From: an uncultured Prevotella sp.
GTDB lineage: Bacteria > Bacteroidota > Bacteroidia > Bacteroidales > Bacteroidaceae
Length of the DNA: 64,000 bases
Reading direction: 5' to 3'
Assembly: GCA_900315955.1 (NCBI GenBank)
Contig: ONBC01000016.1
Coordinates: 41,982-105,981, forward strand
The position numbers were made by a program, and so were the translations under genes. The number at the start of each line of letters is the position of its first letter. The first letter of the stretch is position 1. The notes under the pieces are model-generated. The model saw only the letters and a program-made list of their open reading frames with translations. It searched no databases and was not told the DNA's origin. This document shows, piece by piece, positions 1 to 8,319 of this stretch.

Positions 1-128
1 AATTTTAACGTTCAAACATCGATAGAATGCAAGAACAATGACGTTTAACTTCGACAGATTGCAGAATTCAGGTTTCCTAACTTTGATAGTAGCTGGTCTT
101 ACCCAGAATATGAGCAGCGGGCGGCCTC
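1..128. other. Left window edge without a supported gene
   Basis: I see no complete gene here. Three weakly similar segments of about 32 nt follow one another (roughly 1-30, 31-62 and 63-97); the first two share an ACGTT...TCGA.AGA.TGC pattern. This could be degenerate repeat DNA or the remains of the coding sequence that once continued the gene at 129-512. The similarity is low and may be chance. Confidence 0.25.
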
Positions 129-512
129 CTATTTCACCATGTCACCGTACTTGGGGCAGGAGCACTCGGGAAGACTTTCGAGCCTGTAGCCATTGACAAA
201 GACGGCAAGCGCCTTGTCCTTCAAGCTTGAAGGCAATCCGTCAGCTATAGCCTTGTTGATGGCGGCTACATTATCGGGGCGCATTGGTACGTTCTGCAAC
301 GCATCATTAAGGAAAATCTTGACGCTGTCGGACGTGATGGCAGCAGAATCAACTGTTATCTTTCCTATATTAATACCTTGCGAAAAGCGTTGCAAAGCAT
401 TGACGTCAAGCCATGAAAGGGAACCAAGCGGAGTGTCTGTCCGTGCGCTTGCCGAGAGAACACACAGGGCATACGTACAGCAAATGGCAATGTTTTTCTT
501 GCTTATATGCAT
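129..512 (-). CDS. Small secreted hypothetical protein, possibly a truncated N-terminal fragment
   Basis: Predicted protein of 127 residues. I chose the ATG at 512 because it gives a clean signal peptide (HISKK, then a hydrophobic stretch ending near SASA); the longer frame would need a GTG at 533 that lies inside a TAATTTTG promoter-like motif. The remainder (WLDVNALQRF, then ITSDSVKIFLNDAL and AVFVNGYRLESL) resembles, from memory, the N-terminal part of large Bacteroidales secreted proteins annotated as xanthan lyase-like, which normally continue for several hundred residues. Here the frame stops after a Cys-rich tail (PECSCPKYGDMVK). It lies 102 nt beyond the susD-like stop, behind a hairpin, so it is probably transcribed separately. 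Function unknown. Confidence 0.45.
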   Translation of the reverse strand: MHISKKNIAICCTYALCVLSASARTDTPLGSLSWLDVNALQRFSQGINIGKITVDSAAITSDSVKIFLNDALQNVPMRPDNVAAINKAIADGLPSSLKDKALAVFVNGYRLESLPECSCPKYGDMVK

Positions 513-541
513 ACGTTTCACCTTTTTCAGCACAAAATTAC

Positions 542-581
542 ATAAAATACAGTCGGTAACGTAATACCGACTGCATTTTAT
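542..581 (-). terminator. Hairpin after the first susCD pair
   Basis: An inverted repeat with 15-17 nt arms (542-558 and 565-581; core CAGTCGGTA / TACCGACTG) and a 6-nt loop lies just past the susD-like stop on the minus strand. A T-rich stretch follows. It fits a terminator for the susCD transcript; one base pair in the stem is imperfect. Confidence 0.6.
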
Positions 582-614
582 AGTTTATTAATTATTTCTC
601 AGGACTCTGCTCCC

Positions 615-2351
615 TTATTTCCAAAGAGGGTTCTGATCGATGTTTTTGTTGAGATCCAGCTCGCTGCTTGGAACAGGATACAGATAGTACTTGTTCTTGT
701 AGATGCGCTTCTTGGAGTTAGGAACGATGTACTTGTTGGCATCGAGCGTTGACTCAACGTCTTTTACGTAAGACAAGTTGGCACCCCGGTTGGTGTTGGG
801 ATACTTCTCCGTGTCAGCCTTGTCGAGCTGATGCCAACGGATCAAATCCCAATAACGGTACCAGTTATCGAGCATCAACTCACACCGGCGGCATCTGCGT
901 ATCTCCCATAGGAGGTTGCTCACTCCCATGTTGTTGGCGGGGTCAGCCTCTGGATTGAGGGTCAGACCGGGCAGTCCGGCTCGTTTCTCAAGCTGATTGA
1001 CAGTATTGTCGAGATCCGTCTGGGAGATGGTTCCTAACTCTGCTTTGGCCTCAGCCTCGTTGAGCAGCACTACAGCATACCAGTAGAGCGGGGCATCCGT
1101 ATAGCCCGTATTGGTGTTGTTGCGGTAATAGTCCTCCAAGGTTGTGTTGTCAAACTTACGAATGGTGTAACCCGTAGAGGAAGTCATGTTCTGTTTGCTT
1201 GCGCTACCATCCTCCTTAACACGTCTCCATCCATGTCCTTTGAAGCAGACGATAGAGTCGATAAGAACGGAAAGTCGCTTGTCCTTGTTCTTGAGGATGT
1301 GTTCGATGGAGTAGTTTCCGTCTTTGTTGGCCACAGCTTCATCGTTTGTGTCAAGTGTGGTAGTAGCAAGCGGTTTACCGTCGAGGAAGAGGAAGGCATC
1401 AAAGGCATCCTTGGTAATGCCCGACATCTGGGTGGAACTACAAGTGTAGTCGATCAGTCCGTGCATCACCTTGTCTTTCTCATAGTTGCGATAGAAGATG
1501 ATTTCGTCTTTTGCGTTGTTGTCCGACATCAGATTGGCGGAGTCGTAGATTTGTCCGTAGTTAGGACTGAGCTTATATTTTCCGCTCTTGATGAGAAACT
1601 CCGAGGCAGCCTGCGAAGCCTTCAGGTACCGCTCAGCTCTTGCTGCATCAGGAGCTTTTCCGTTGTCGGCAGCGTTGCGGTACTTGCAGAATGTACCTTC
1701 AAAGAGGCATATATCGCTCTTCATGGCCTCAGCCATCTCTTTGCTCCACTGAGTCTTGTCAGCCACGTCAGCGGGCAGATTGCTGATGGCAAAGTCGAGA
1801 TCCTGCGCTACAGAGTCCATGACGACATCACGGTCTGTACGCTTTCCCCTCACGTTTTCGTCTTTCTCGGGATCGGTGATAGGGTAGTTGATCCATTCCA
1901 CGTCACCATATTCCCTGACAAGCTGATAGTAGCTCCACGCGCGGTTGAGCCGTGCAATGGCCGTGTACTTTGTCTTTTCAGCGGCAGTGAGTGTGGATGA
2001 AGCCACGTTCTGAATGACATAGTTGGCCCGACGAACCTCCGTGAATCCGTTGTTCCAGTAAGAAGATGTATTAGGAACGGTAGTGAACTCCCAGTCGAGG
2101 AATCCTCCATTGACAAGAGAGGCCTGGTCGTCACTGATGTTCTTGAAGTAGAACCAGCCAAAGCCACCATTCTGACTGTAGCCTGCATAATTGTCGTAGA
2201 ACTTATTGCAGTAACTTTGGACCGTGCTTGCTGTGTTCCAGAACGACAGATTGTTCTGGAAGGTGTCGCGGGGATCCTTGTCGAGGAAGTCATTGCACCC
2301 TGTCAGGAACAGTGCGGCAGCAGCTATGGAAACTATAATTGACTTTTTCAT
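615..2351 (-). CDS. SusD/RagB-family nutrient-binding outer membrane lipoprotein
   Basis: 578 residues. The N-terminus is a lipoprotein signal with lipobox LTGC and acylated Cys19, so the mature protein should be anchored at the cell surface. SusD-type features include the early NDFLDKDP segment, an alanine-rich TPR-like helical core, the LLNEAEAKAELG helix, and the C-terminal RRCELMLDNWYRYWDLIRW and YLYPVPSSELDLN...QNPLW signature. SusD proteins form the lid of the SusC transporter and capture oligosaccharides or peptides. It lies 58 nt downstream of the SusC gene at 2410-5772 and is surely co-transcribed. No carbohydrate-active enzyme lies beside this pair inside the window, so the substrate cannot be inferred. 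Confidence 0.95.
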   Translation of the reverse strand: MKKSIIVSIAAAALFLTGCNDFLDKDPRDTFQNNLSFWNTASTVQSYCNKFYDNYAGYSQNGGFGWFYFKNISDDQASLVNGGFLDWEFTTVPNTSSYWNNGFTEVRRANYVIQNVASSTLTAAEKTKYTAIARLNRAWSYYQLVREYGDVEWINYPITDPEKDENVRGKRTDRDVVMDSVAQDLDFAISNLPADVADKTQWSKEMAEAMKSDICLFEGTFCKYRNAADNGKAPDAARAERYLKASQAASEFLIKSGKYKLSPNYGQIYDSANLMSDNNAKDEIIFYRNYEKDKVMHGLIDYTCSSTQMSGITKDAFDAFLFLDGKPLATTTLDTNDEAVANKDGNYSIEHILKNKDKRLSVLIDSIVCFKGHGWRRVKEDGSASKQNMTSSTGYTIRKFDNTTLEDYYRNNTNTGYTDAPLYWYAVVLLNEAEAKAELGTISQTDLDNTVNQLEKRAGLPGLTLNPEADPANNMGVSNLLWEIRRCRRCELMLDNWYRYWDLIRWHQLDKADTEKYPNTNRGANLSYVKDVESTLDANKYIVPNSKKRIYKNKYYLYPVPSSELDLNKNIDQNPLWK

Positions 2352-2409
2352 AATAAGCGTGCATTAGAAATATTGTTTTATTCATCCTTTCTTGACAATC
2401 TGGTTTCTG

Positions 2410-5400
2410 TCAGAATGTAAGCTGTAGACCGAAAGACCAGGTGCGGGTGATAGGATAAGTGCGTCCCCATGTGCCGTAGCCTAATGCGCCTTGTCCGGCG
2501 TTCATCTCCGGGTCGATCGGCAGGTCTCCGCTGCCCTTGTGCAGGCAGAAGAGGTTGCTTCCACTGAAATAGACGCGCAGCTTCGAGATATAAGCTCTCT
2601 TAGTGAGCCAGGCAGGAAGCGTGTAACCTAACGTGATGTTCTTACAGCGCAGATATGACATATCGACAATGTACTTGGTCTGCGGGTAATAGTCGTGGCA
2701 ACCACCCTCAGCAGAGAGTGCCGGCACATTACCTGCGTACTCATTGCCCGGATAGAGACAGGGGAAGTCATTGCTTTCACTGATATTCACTATACCATTG
2801 TCCGGATCATAGATGTTATATTTAGTCTGGTTGTCATAGATTGCGAGGTCATATTCACGCATTTCGGGGAAAACAAACGATGACTGTGTCCACATTTTGC
2901 GCTTGCCCACACCCTGGAAGAAGATATCGAGGTCGAATCCTTTATAAGTGCCTCCGATATGGAAGCTGTATTCATAGCGCGGCATCGTGTTGCCTATGAC
3001 CTTGAGGTCACCGTGGTCGTCGACAGTTCCCTTGCCTCCATCAATCTTTCCGTCTCCGTTCAGATCCTTATATTTGATGTCTCCAGGACCATAGATAAAA
3101 CTTCCGGTCTGGATTCCGGTCTGATCGGCCACACCTTTCTTATATATCCACGAACCGTCGGCATTCTTGCCGTCGAAGTCGGCTTCGGTGAAGTAACGGT
3201 CGGTCTCAAAGCCCCAGATATCGCCCCAGTTCTCACCCTGGTAAGCATAAGCGCGGTCATTGGGGTGTCCGACGAGCTTGGCATCGTTGTCCCACTTTGT
3301 GATTTTCGACTTTGAATCGCTGATATTGAAGTTGGCATAGAGCCCCAGATCCTTTGTAATCTGCTTGCGCCATGCGATGGTAAACTCCCATCCGCGCGTG
3401 CGGAGCTGTCCGGCATTGGTGTAAGGAGCGTCAGCACCTACAGCATTCGGTATGGCCTTGCCCGGAGCCAGCATATCCTTAGTGGTGCGTTGGAACCAGT
3501 CGAAGGTTGTTGTGAGCTCATCATTGAGGAAACCGAGGTCAATGCCGAGATCGAGCGTCTGGATACGCTCCCAAGTAAGAGATGGTGACACCCATGTGGG
3601 TAGGTTGAACTGCGTAACCTTTGATCCGCCACCGTCGAGCCAGTACACTTTGTCCAATGTGACAGGGGAGATGGTAGAAAGGAACATATTGTCACCAATG
3701 GCTTCGTTTCCTATCTCACCGTAGGACAGGCGGAACTTACCATTGGAAACATACTGATGCAGATCTTTCCAGTAAGGTTCTTCCGTAAAGCGGTAACCGA
3801 ATGATCCAGAGGGGAAGAAGGCCCACTTGTCTCCGGCCGGGAAGCGTGAACTTCCATCATATCGTCCATTGAGCTCAAGCAGGTAGATTCCTTTGTAGTC
3901 GTAGTTGATACGTCCGAAGTAGCCAGCTGTGGCACGGTCTCCTGTGTATGAACCGATGGTAGCCTGCGACATGTCTCCGTAAGCAAGGTTGAGCTCAGGA
4001 TATTCTTCACTGTAGAGCTGCGTGCGCCGTGCGCTGAACTCGTCCGAATTATAGTTTTCGCCGTTGATACCGGCCATAACGGAAAGGTTGTGGGCGTCGG
4101 CCCAGCTATGCTGATAGGTCAGATAGGCATTGGCTGTCCATCTGTTCATCTTGATGTTCTCACGGTAGGCATTTGTCGTGGAAGGCTGCACGATATAAGT
4201 AGGTGCTGTGCCGCTCCAGTTCATGCCATAGACACTGTGGTTGCTGCTCTTCGTGTTGAAGTTGTCTATCTCATAAGTATAATCAGCGTTAAGGGTAAGA
4301 TCTTTGGTGATATGTGCCTGGACAAATCCGTTGAGGCTCAGCTTGTCGTGCACTTTGATCGTCCTTGTGGCCTGTTTCTGCATGGCAACGACACGGAAGT
4401 CGTTGATGTTGCCATTTTCATCCTCCATATATCCTGACGGAATGAAGAAGGATCCCCATCTCCAGAGATACTGATAGATGTTGTTGTAGGCATTGGCACG
4501 CGACATACGCCGTCTGGAGAAGTTGACGCGGGCGCCCACGGTGAGCCAGTCAGTGACATCAGTCTTGAGGTTCAGCGTGAAGTTGTATCTGTTTCGCTTT
4601 CCCGGTTGTATCTTCATCACATCCTGCTTGTAGTTGTAACCGAGAGAGGTGTAGAATGATGTTCTTCCGCTGTTTCCGGATAGCGAAACGTTCTCGGTGT
4701 TGGACGGAGCGGCATTGTCGTACCAAATATCCTTGATGTCGTAGTCGGCATAGTAGTAAGGCTGACCTTTGAGGAAGTAATAGTCGCCCACATCGTTATC
4801 GTCCTTGTAGGGTCGCATCAGGCTGTATTTCTTTCTCCCGCTGTTTTGTTCTTTCCACTTTTTCGCGTAAGGCAGCATGGTGTCGAAATACATACCGAAG
4901 AGCTCGGTCGACTCCTTGCCTGCCCGCTTGTTGGCGCGAAGGGCAGCCTCCAACTGTGAAGGCACGTCAGGATAGTCGGGCAGATAGGTGGAGTTGTCCC
5001 AACCGAAGTTTGTGTCGAATTTTACCTGTACTTTATCGCCTTTTTTAGCCTGCTTGGTAGTGATGAGTATCACGCCGAAGGCTGCTCTGCTACCATAGAT
5101 AGAGGACGAAGCGGCATCCTTCAGCACGGAGATGGACGCAATGTCGTTGCCGTTGATCATAGTAAGGTCATCAACAGGCACTCCGTCAACGATGATCAAC
5201 GGGTTGGAAGTGGCACTGTTGGACAGTGTACCCACACCTCTTATGCGGATCGAGGGCTGTCCGTCGATATCACCGCTGGTGTTTGTGATGGTCAGCCCCG
5301 GTACAGCTCCCTGCAAAGCCTTGGCTACATCTTGCTCCGGGCGTGAAGCGAGGGTCTTGTCCAAGTCTATGTTGGAAACGGCGCCGGTGAGATTCACCTT

Positions 5401-5772
5401 CTTCTGCTGGCCGTAGCCCACGACCACCACCTCGTCGAGGTTGGCCTGGTCTTGCTCCAGCTGAATTCTTGAGGCATTGCTTGCTTTGATTGTAACGGTC
5501 TTGTAACCCAAGTAGGTTACTTTCAATTGTGCGCCTGGCTTGACAGTAATGGAGAACTTGCCGTTCAGGTCAGTAACTGCACCACGGTTAGTACCGATTT
5601 CCTGGATGCTGGCGCCAATGATCGGCTCACCTTTCTCATCCACGACGGTTCCTGTCACAGTGTTGCTTTTTTGGTTGATGGACTGAGGGTCAGGACTGGC
5701 CTGAATACATACACCCCCCCCACCAAGAAACAACATGGCTCCTAAGAGAACAATAGGTCTATTCATAAGCAT
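2410..5772 (-). CDS. SusC/RagA-family TonB-dependent outer membrane transporter
   Basis: 1120 residues. Order of parts: signal peptide (about 1-26), a CarboxypepD_reg-like beta-sandwich (about 38-112, VTGTVVDEKGEPIIGASIQE), the SusC hallmark DEVVVVGYGQQKKVNLTGAV, a plug domain with IRIRGVGTLSNS and LIIVDGVP, and a long beta-barrel ending in the aromatic WSFGLQLTF expected for outer-membrane insertion. It lacks the STN extension found in the second SusC of this window, so it probably does not signal to an anti-sigma factor. It imports a substrate handed over by its SusD partner using TonB energy. A well-formed promoter sits 43 nt upstream of the start. Confidence 0.96.
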   Translation of the reverse strand: MLMNRPIVLLGAMLFLGGGGVCIQASPDPQSINQKSNTVTGTVVDEKGEPIIGASIQEIGTNRGAVTDLNGKFSITVKPGAQLKVTYLGYKTVTIKASNASRIQLEQDQANLDEVVVVGYGQQKKVNLTGAVSNIDLDKTLASRPEQDVAKALQGAVPGLTITNTSGDIDGQPSIRIRGVGTLSNSATSNPLIIVDGVPVDDLTMINGNDIASISVLKDAASSSIYGSRAAFGVILITTKQAKKGDKVQVKFDTNFGWDNSTYLPDYPDVPSQLEAALRANKRAGKESTELFGMYFDTMLPYAKKWKEQNSGRKKYSLMRPYKDDNDVGDYYFLKGQPYYYADYDIKDIWYDNAAPSNTENVSLSGNSGRTSFYTSLGYNYKQDVMKIQPGKRNRYNFTLNLKTDVTDWLTVGARVNFSRRRMSRANAYNNIYQYLWRWGSFFIPSGYMEDENGNINDFRVVAMQKQATRTIKVHDKLSLNGFVQAHITKDLTLNADYTYEIDNFNTKSSNHSVYGMNWSGTAPTYIVQPSTTNAYRENIKMNRWTANAYLTYQHSWADAHNLSVMAGINGENYNSDEFSARRTQLYSEEYPELNLAYGDMSQATIGSYTGDRATAGYFGRINYDYKGIYLLELNGRYDGSSRFPAGDKWAFFPSGSFGYRFTEEPYWKDLHQYVSNGKFRLSYGEIGNEAIGDNMFLSTISPVTLDKVYWLDGGGSKVTQFNLPTWVSPSLTWERIQTLDLGIDLGFLNDELTTTFDWFQRTTKDMLAPGKAIPNAVGADAPYTNAGQLRTRGWEFTIAWRKQITKDLGLYANFNISDSKSKITKWDNDAKLVGHPNDRAYAYQGENWGDIWGFETDRYFTEADFDGKNADGSWIYKKGVADQTGIQTGSFIYGPGDIKYKDLNGDGKIDGGKGTVDDHGDLKVIGNTMPRYEYSFHIGGTYKGFDLDIFFQGVGKRKMWTQSSFVFPEMREYDLAIYDNQTKYNIYDPDNGIVNISESNDFPCLYPGNEYAGNVPALSAEGGCHDYYPQTKYIVDMSYLRCKNITLGYTLPAWLTKRAYISKLRVYFSGSNLFCLHKGSGDLPIDPEMNAGQGALGYGTWGRTYPITRTWSFGLQLTF

Positions 5773-5814
5773 GTTATTAAAGATAGGTTGGACTAATTTT
5801 TACATACGTTGTGG

Positions 5815-5845
5815 CAAATTTAGGCATTTTATTTTATACTTGCAA
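5815..5845 (-). promoter_or_regulatory. Bacteroidetes-type promoter for susCD
   Basis: On the minus strand, TAAATTTG (5815-5822) matches the -7 consensus TAnnTTTG. A TTG core at 5843-5845 sits 20 nt upstream, the expected -33 spacing. The start codon at 5772 follows about 40 nt downstream. Confidence 0.7.
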
Positions 5846-6615
5846 CAATTTAGTAATTTATTTTTAGATTTAATCGTATTTTCTTTGATCTGTTACTATT
5901 ATAGCTAAGTATAAATAGGTGAAACTTACAGAATGAAACCTATCTGTGGATAGATTATCAATTACGATTAACAATGGCAACCTGATGTCCGGTCTGCGGC
6001 TGGGCTCTTTGTGAATAGAGCGTGAATAGCGTTAACTGTCTTATTATATAATCATAAAAACGTAAAGAATTATTTTTTGCAACCCCCGCTGAGAATCGTT
6101 TTTTTTCAAACGAAGCGGGTGTCGCCTCAAAACAACGCGATTATGGCGCAAGCTGATAATCTACTATGAATCAGCGATTTATAAAAATAATGCTTTTATA
6201 AGCTCTTCGAATCGTTATAAAAGGGCTGACCTTTCTATAGTAATAGTACCTTCATTACACAGTAATGTCACTGACATTAAACGGTTAAGTAGCTGACATT
6301 ACGCTGTAACGTTAGTGACATAACTGTTTAAGGTCCGGTCTCTGCCTCTTTTTTTCCTCCGAAATACCTGTTTCCTGCCTTTTACACCCCTCCTTTGCCT
6401 TCTCTTTCACAAACTTCCATTGACAAGACTTTTTACTTTTTGTCAAATAAAATCAAATTAAAAAGGAGGTGATTCTTTTTGTTTGAGGTCGGGTGAAAAA
6501 GTCAGGAATGTTTGCTAAAATCTTCACAACTATCCGACTGTTCCGTATAGGTTGCTTTCTCGAAATGAGGCATTAACAACAAAAAATCCGAAAAACATGA
6601 TAAAATAATTAATAA
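5846..6615. other. Gene-poor intergenic stretch
   Basis: No coding sequence is supported in this stretch. Its main content is the palindromic repeat at 6080-6445. After the repeat there is an AT-rich run containing an AAAGGAGGTGA string (about 6461-6471) that resembles a Shine-Dalgarno site, but no start codon and open frame follow it on the plus strand. The lysozyme gene ends at 6616 on the minus strand. Confidence 0.6.
6080..6445. repeat. Dispersed palindromic intergenic repeat, copy 1
   Basis: This element has a second copy at 44368-44738 in the same orientation. Shared blocks occur at almost identical offsets: CAACCCCCGCTGAGAATCG at the left end (6080-6098), GCTGATAA (6152), CTGACC (6226), ATGTCACTGACATT (6265-6278), AACGGTTAAGTA (6280-6291), TCTCTTTCAC (6401-6410) and GACTTTTTACTTTTTGT at the right end (6428 onward). 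Between blocks the copies are diverged. A central stem-loop pairs 6261-6279 with 6306-6324 imperfectly, and it contains nested palindromes (AATGTCACTGACATT, ATTACACAGTAAT). The right end is itself an inverted repeat, TGACAA...TTGTCA (6421-6445). No coding capacity and no transposase. Nature unknown: a non-autonomous mobile repeat, a structured RNA or a multi-site protein-binding region are all possible. Confidence 0.75.
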
Positions 6616-7368
6616 TTAGTGATTCATAGTTAAGTCTTTGATGTTAGCCTGCGGTGCAAACACGTCGAGGTCAACCTTCGTCCATATTCCAGGCACACGC
6701 CCATGCCGGCTTCGCTGCCACAACAGATACTTGGCTTTGCCCGGCAAGACAGGAGTGCCACTATAGTTAGCGATGAAGAGTTTATAGTCTTCAAACTCCG
6801 GATAAAGATAGTCCTTAAAATAGCTTTCACTGCAATAGATTACAGGCTCCACCCCGTAACGGGCACGGCATGCCGTGGCAAAAGCGTGCACTGCCGACTG
6901 TATCTCACTGCGGCTCCACCCTTTGGTTCCGTCATCCTCACAGTCGAGCACGGGGAGGAGGTCGAGACTGTCGATGTCGATATGGCGGGAAAAGTTGATA
7001 AACTGCATGAGGCCCGAATCCTTCGTCAGAAAATGGTAAGCCCCCACCCGAATGCCGAGGCGGTGCGCCCCTTCTAAATTACGGTTGAAGCATGGATCCT
7101 TCAAGTAAAGCCCCTCCGTGGCCTTAACATAGATGAACTGCAAGCTACGGTTCTTTTCCATCTCTTTCCAACGCAGCTTACCTTGATGCCTTGCTATGTC
7201 AAGGCCATCATACCCACCGGAATAATCACCGCTGGTCATGTCATGATAAGGCCAGTCGCGATCGAAGTCGCGGACATCTATAACCTTCCACGGCTTCAGG
7301 AGCGCAACTACCCCTACAATTAAAAGAGCAGTTAGGACTATGGCTAAAGTCTTGCGAGACAGTCTCAT
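6616..7368 (-). CDS. Glycoside hydrolase family 25 lysozyme (muramidase)
   Basis: 250 residues. A short cytoplasmic N-terminus and one hydrophobic segment (about 8-24) suggest a signal anchor or uncleaved signal. The GH25 domain begins at GYDGLDIARHQG, where Asp57 matches the family's first conserved acid, and LLPVLDCEDDG supplies the Asp142-x-Glu144 pair that catalyses hydrolysis of the MurNAc-GlcNAc bond. Late motifs KLFIANYSG and LLWQRS fit the barrel's final strands. It starts 10 nt after the ispE stop on the same strand, so the two probably share a transcript. Likely role: peptidoglycan remodelling in the periplasm. Confidence 0.9.
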   Translation of the reverse strand: MRLSRKTLAIVLTALLIVGVVALLKPWKVIDVRDFDRDWPYHDMTSGDYSGGYDGLDIARHQGKLRWKEMEKNRSLQFIYVKATEGLYLKDPCFNRNLEGAHRLGIRVGAYHFLTKDSGLMQFINFSRHIDIDSLDLLPVLDCEDDGTKGWSRSEIQSAVHAFATACRARYGVEPVIYCSESYFKDYLYPEFEDYKLFIANYSGTPVLPGKAKYLLWQRSRHGRVPGIWTKVDLDVFAPQANIKDLTMNH

Positions 7369-7378
7369 TGAGCAAACG

Positions 7379-8218
7379 TCACAGTTGGGTAGTGAACGTA
7401 AAGCAATTAGGAAATGCTTCTTTCACCCCCGCAGGCTTATTGCGGAATATACCAAAGAGCGCACTGCCACTGCCCGACATCGCTGCATAAACAGCTCCGA
7501 GACGATAGAGTTTGTCCTTGATAGAAGCAAGTTCGGGATGTATTTTGAAAACCGGCTTCTCAAAGTCATTGACAAGGTCGTCTTTCCATGTATCGATGGG
7601 CTGGCGTACAATGTCTCGGCAACACTTGCTCGGTTTACGACAGGCTATCTCTTTGTAAGCCTGTGCCGTAGAAACAGCAACGTCTGGCTTCACAATGGCG
7701 ATAAAATAACCGTCAAGGTTTCCTTTTGGCCCATCGGCAGGCTCCAACACCTCTCCGCGACCCGTGGCGAAGGATGGCGCTGCCTCTATGAAGAAAGCGC
7801 AGTCGGAACCCAACCGTGAAGCATAGCGCTCCATCTCCGCTATGCCGATATTGAGACGGAAACGCTCATCAAGAAGACGAATCATAAATGCGCCGTCGGA
7901 GGAGCCGCCACCAAGACCTGCCTGCGAGGGAATGCGCTTGAAGAGATGGGCATGGATGCGAGGCAACTGATAATCAGCAGCTAAGAGCTGATAAGCTTTC
8001 ACCACAAGGTTCTTCTGCTCGTCACAGTCGACGACACGACCGGTAATCTTCAAATCGCAAGGCACGTCAGAAGGAAACTCGTCACTCATGTACTTGATTT
8101 CCAAGGCATCCGTAAGTGGAACAGGGTAGAACACCGTCTCAATGTCGTGATAACCATCGGGGCGCTCTGCTACAATGTTTAGTCCAAGATTGATCTTGGC
8201 ACAAGGAAATGTAATCAT
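7379..8218 (-). CDS. ispE: 4-diphosphocytidyl-2-C-methyl-D-erythritol kinase
   Basis: 279 residues, the normal size for IspE. It phosphorylates CDP-methylerythritol at the 2-position with ATP in the methylerythritol phosphate route to isoprenoids. GHMP-kinase signatures are clear: CAKINLGLNIVAERPDGYH at the N-terminus, with the catalytic-lysine region; the glycine-rich ATP loop PSQAGLGGGSSDGA at residues 97-110; and the C-terminal YAAMSGSGSALFGIF. It is the first gene of a two-gene minus-strand unit with the lysozyme and faces away from dnaB. Confidence 0.96.
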   Translation of the reverse strand: MITFPCAKINLGLNIVAERPDGYHDIETVFYPVPLTDALEIKYMSDEFPSDVPCDLKITGRVVDCDEQKNLVVKAYQLLAADYQLPRIHAHLFKRIPSQAGLGGGSSDGAFMIRLLDERFRLNIGIAEMERYASRLGSDCAFFIEAAPSFATGRGEVLEPADGPKGNLDGYFIAIVKPDVAVSTAQAYKEIACRKPSKCCRDIVRQPIDTWKDDLVNDFEKPVFKIHPELASIKDKLYRLGAVYAAMSGSGSALFGIFRNKPAGVKEAFPNCFTFTTQL

Positions 8219-8241
8219 AGTCGTATGGTTTTATATATGTG

Positions 8242-8300
8242 CAAAAATAAATCTTTTTATTGAAACATCGACGGTTTGCGGTAAGAATTTTGTAAATTTG
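8242..8300. promoter_or_regulatory. Divergent promoter region, ispE and dnaB
   Basis: Two back-to-back -7 motifs are visible: TATTTTTG on the minus strand (8242-8249) for ispE and TAAATTTG on the plus strand (8293-8300) for dnaB. Neither has a -33 TTTG at the ideal 19-21 nt; the TTTG at 8275-8278 is only 14 nt from the dnaB motif. Confidence 0.45.
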
Positions 8301-8319
8301 CGCCGAAAAAATATAGACT

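Noticed and set aside
6455-6500. A Shine-Dalgarno-like AAAGGAGGTGA as the start of a small gene
   Set aside because: No start codon with an open frame follows, and genes in this organism group rarely depend on such sites.
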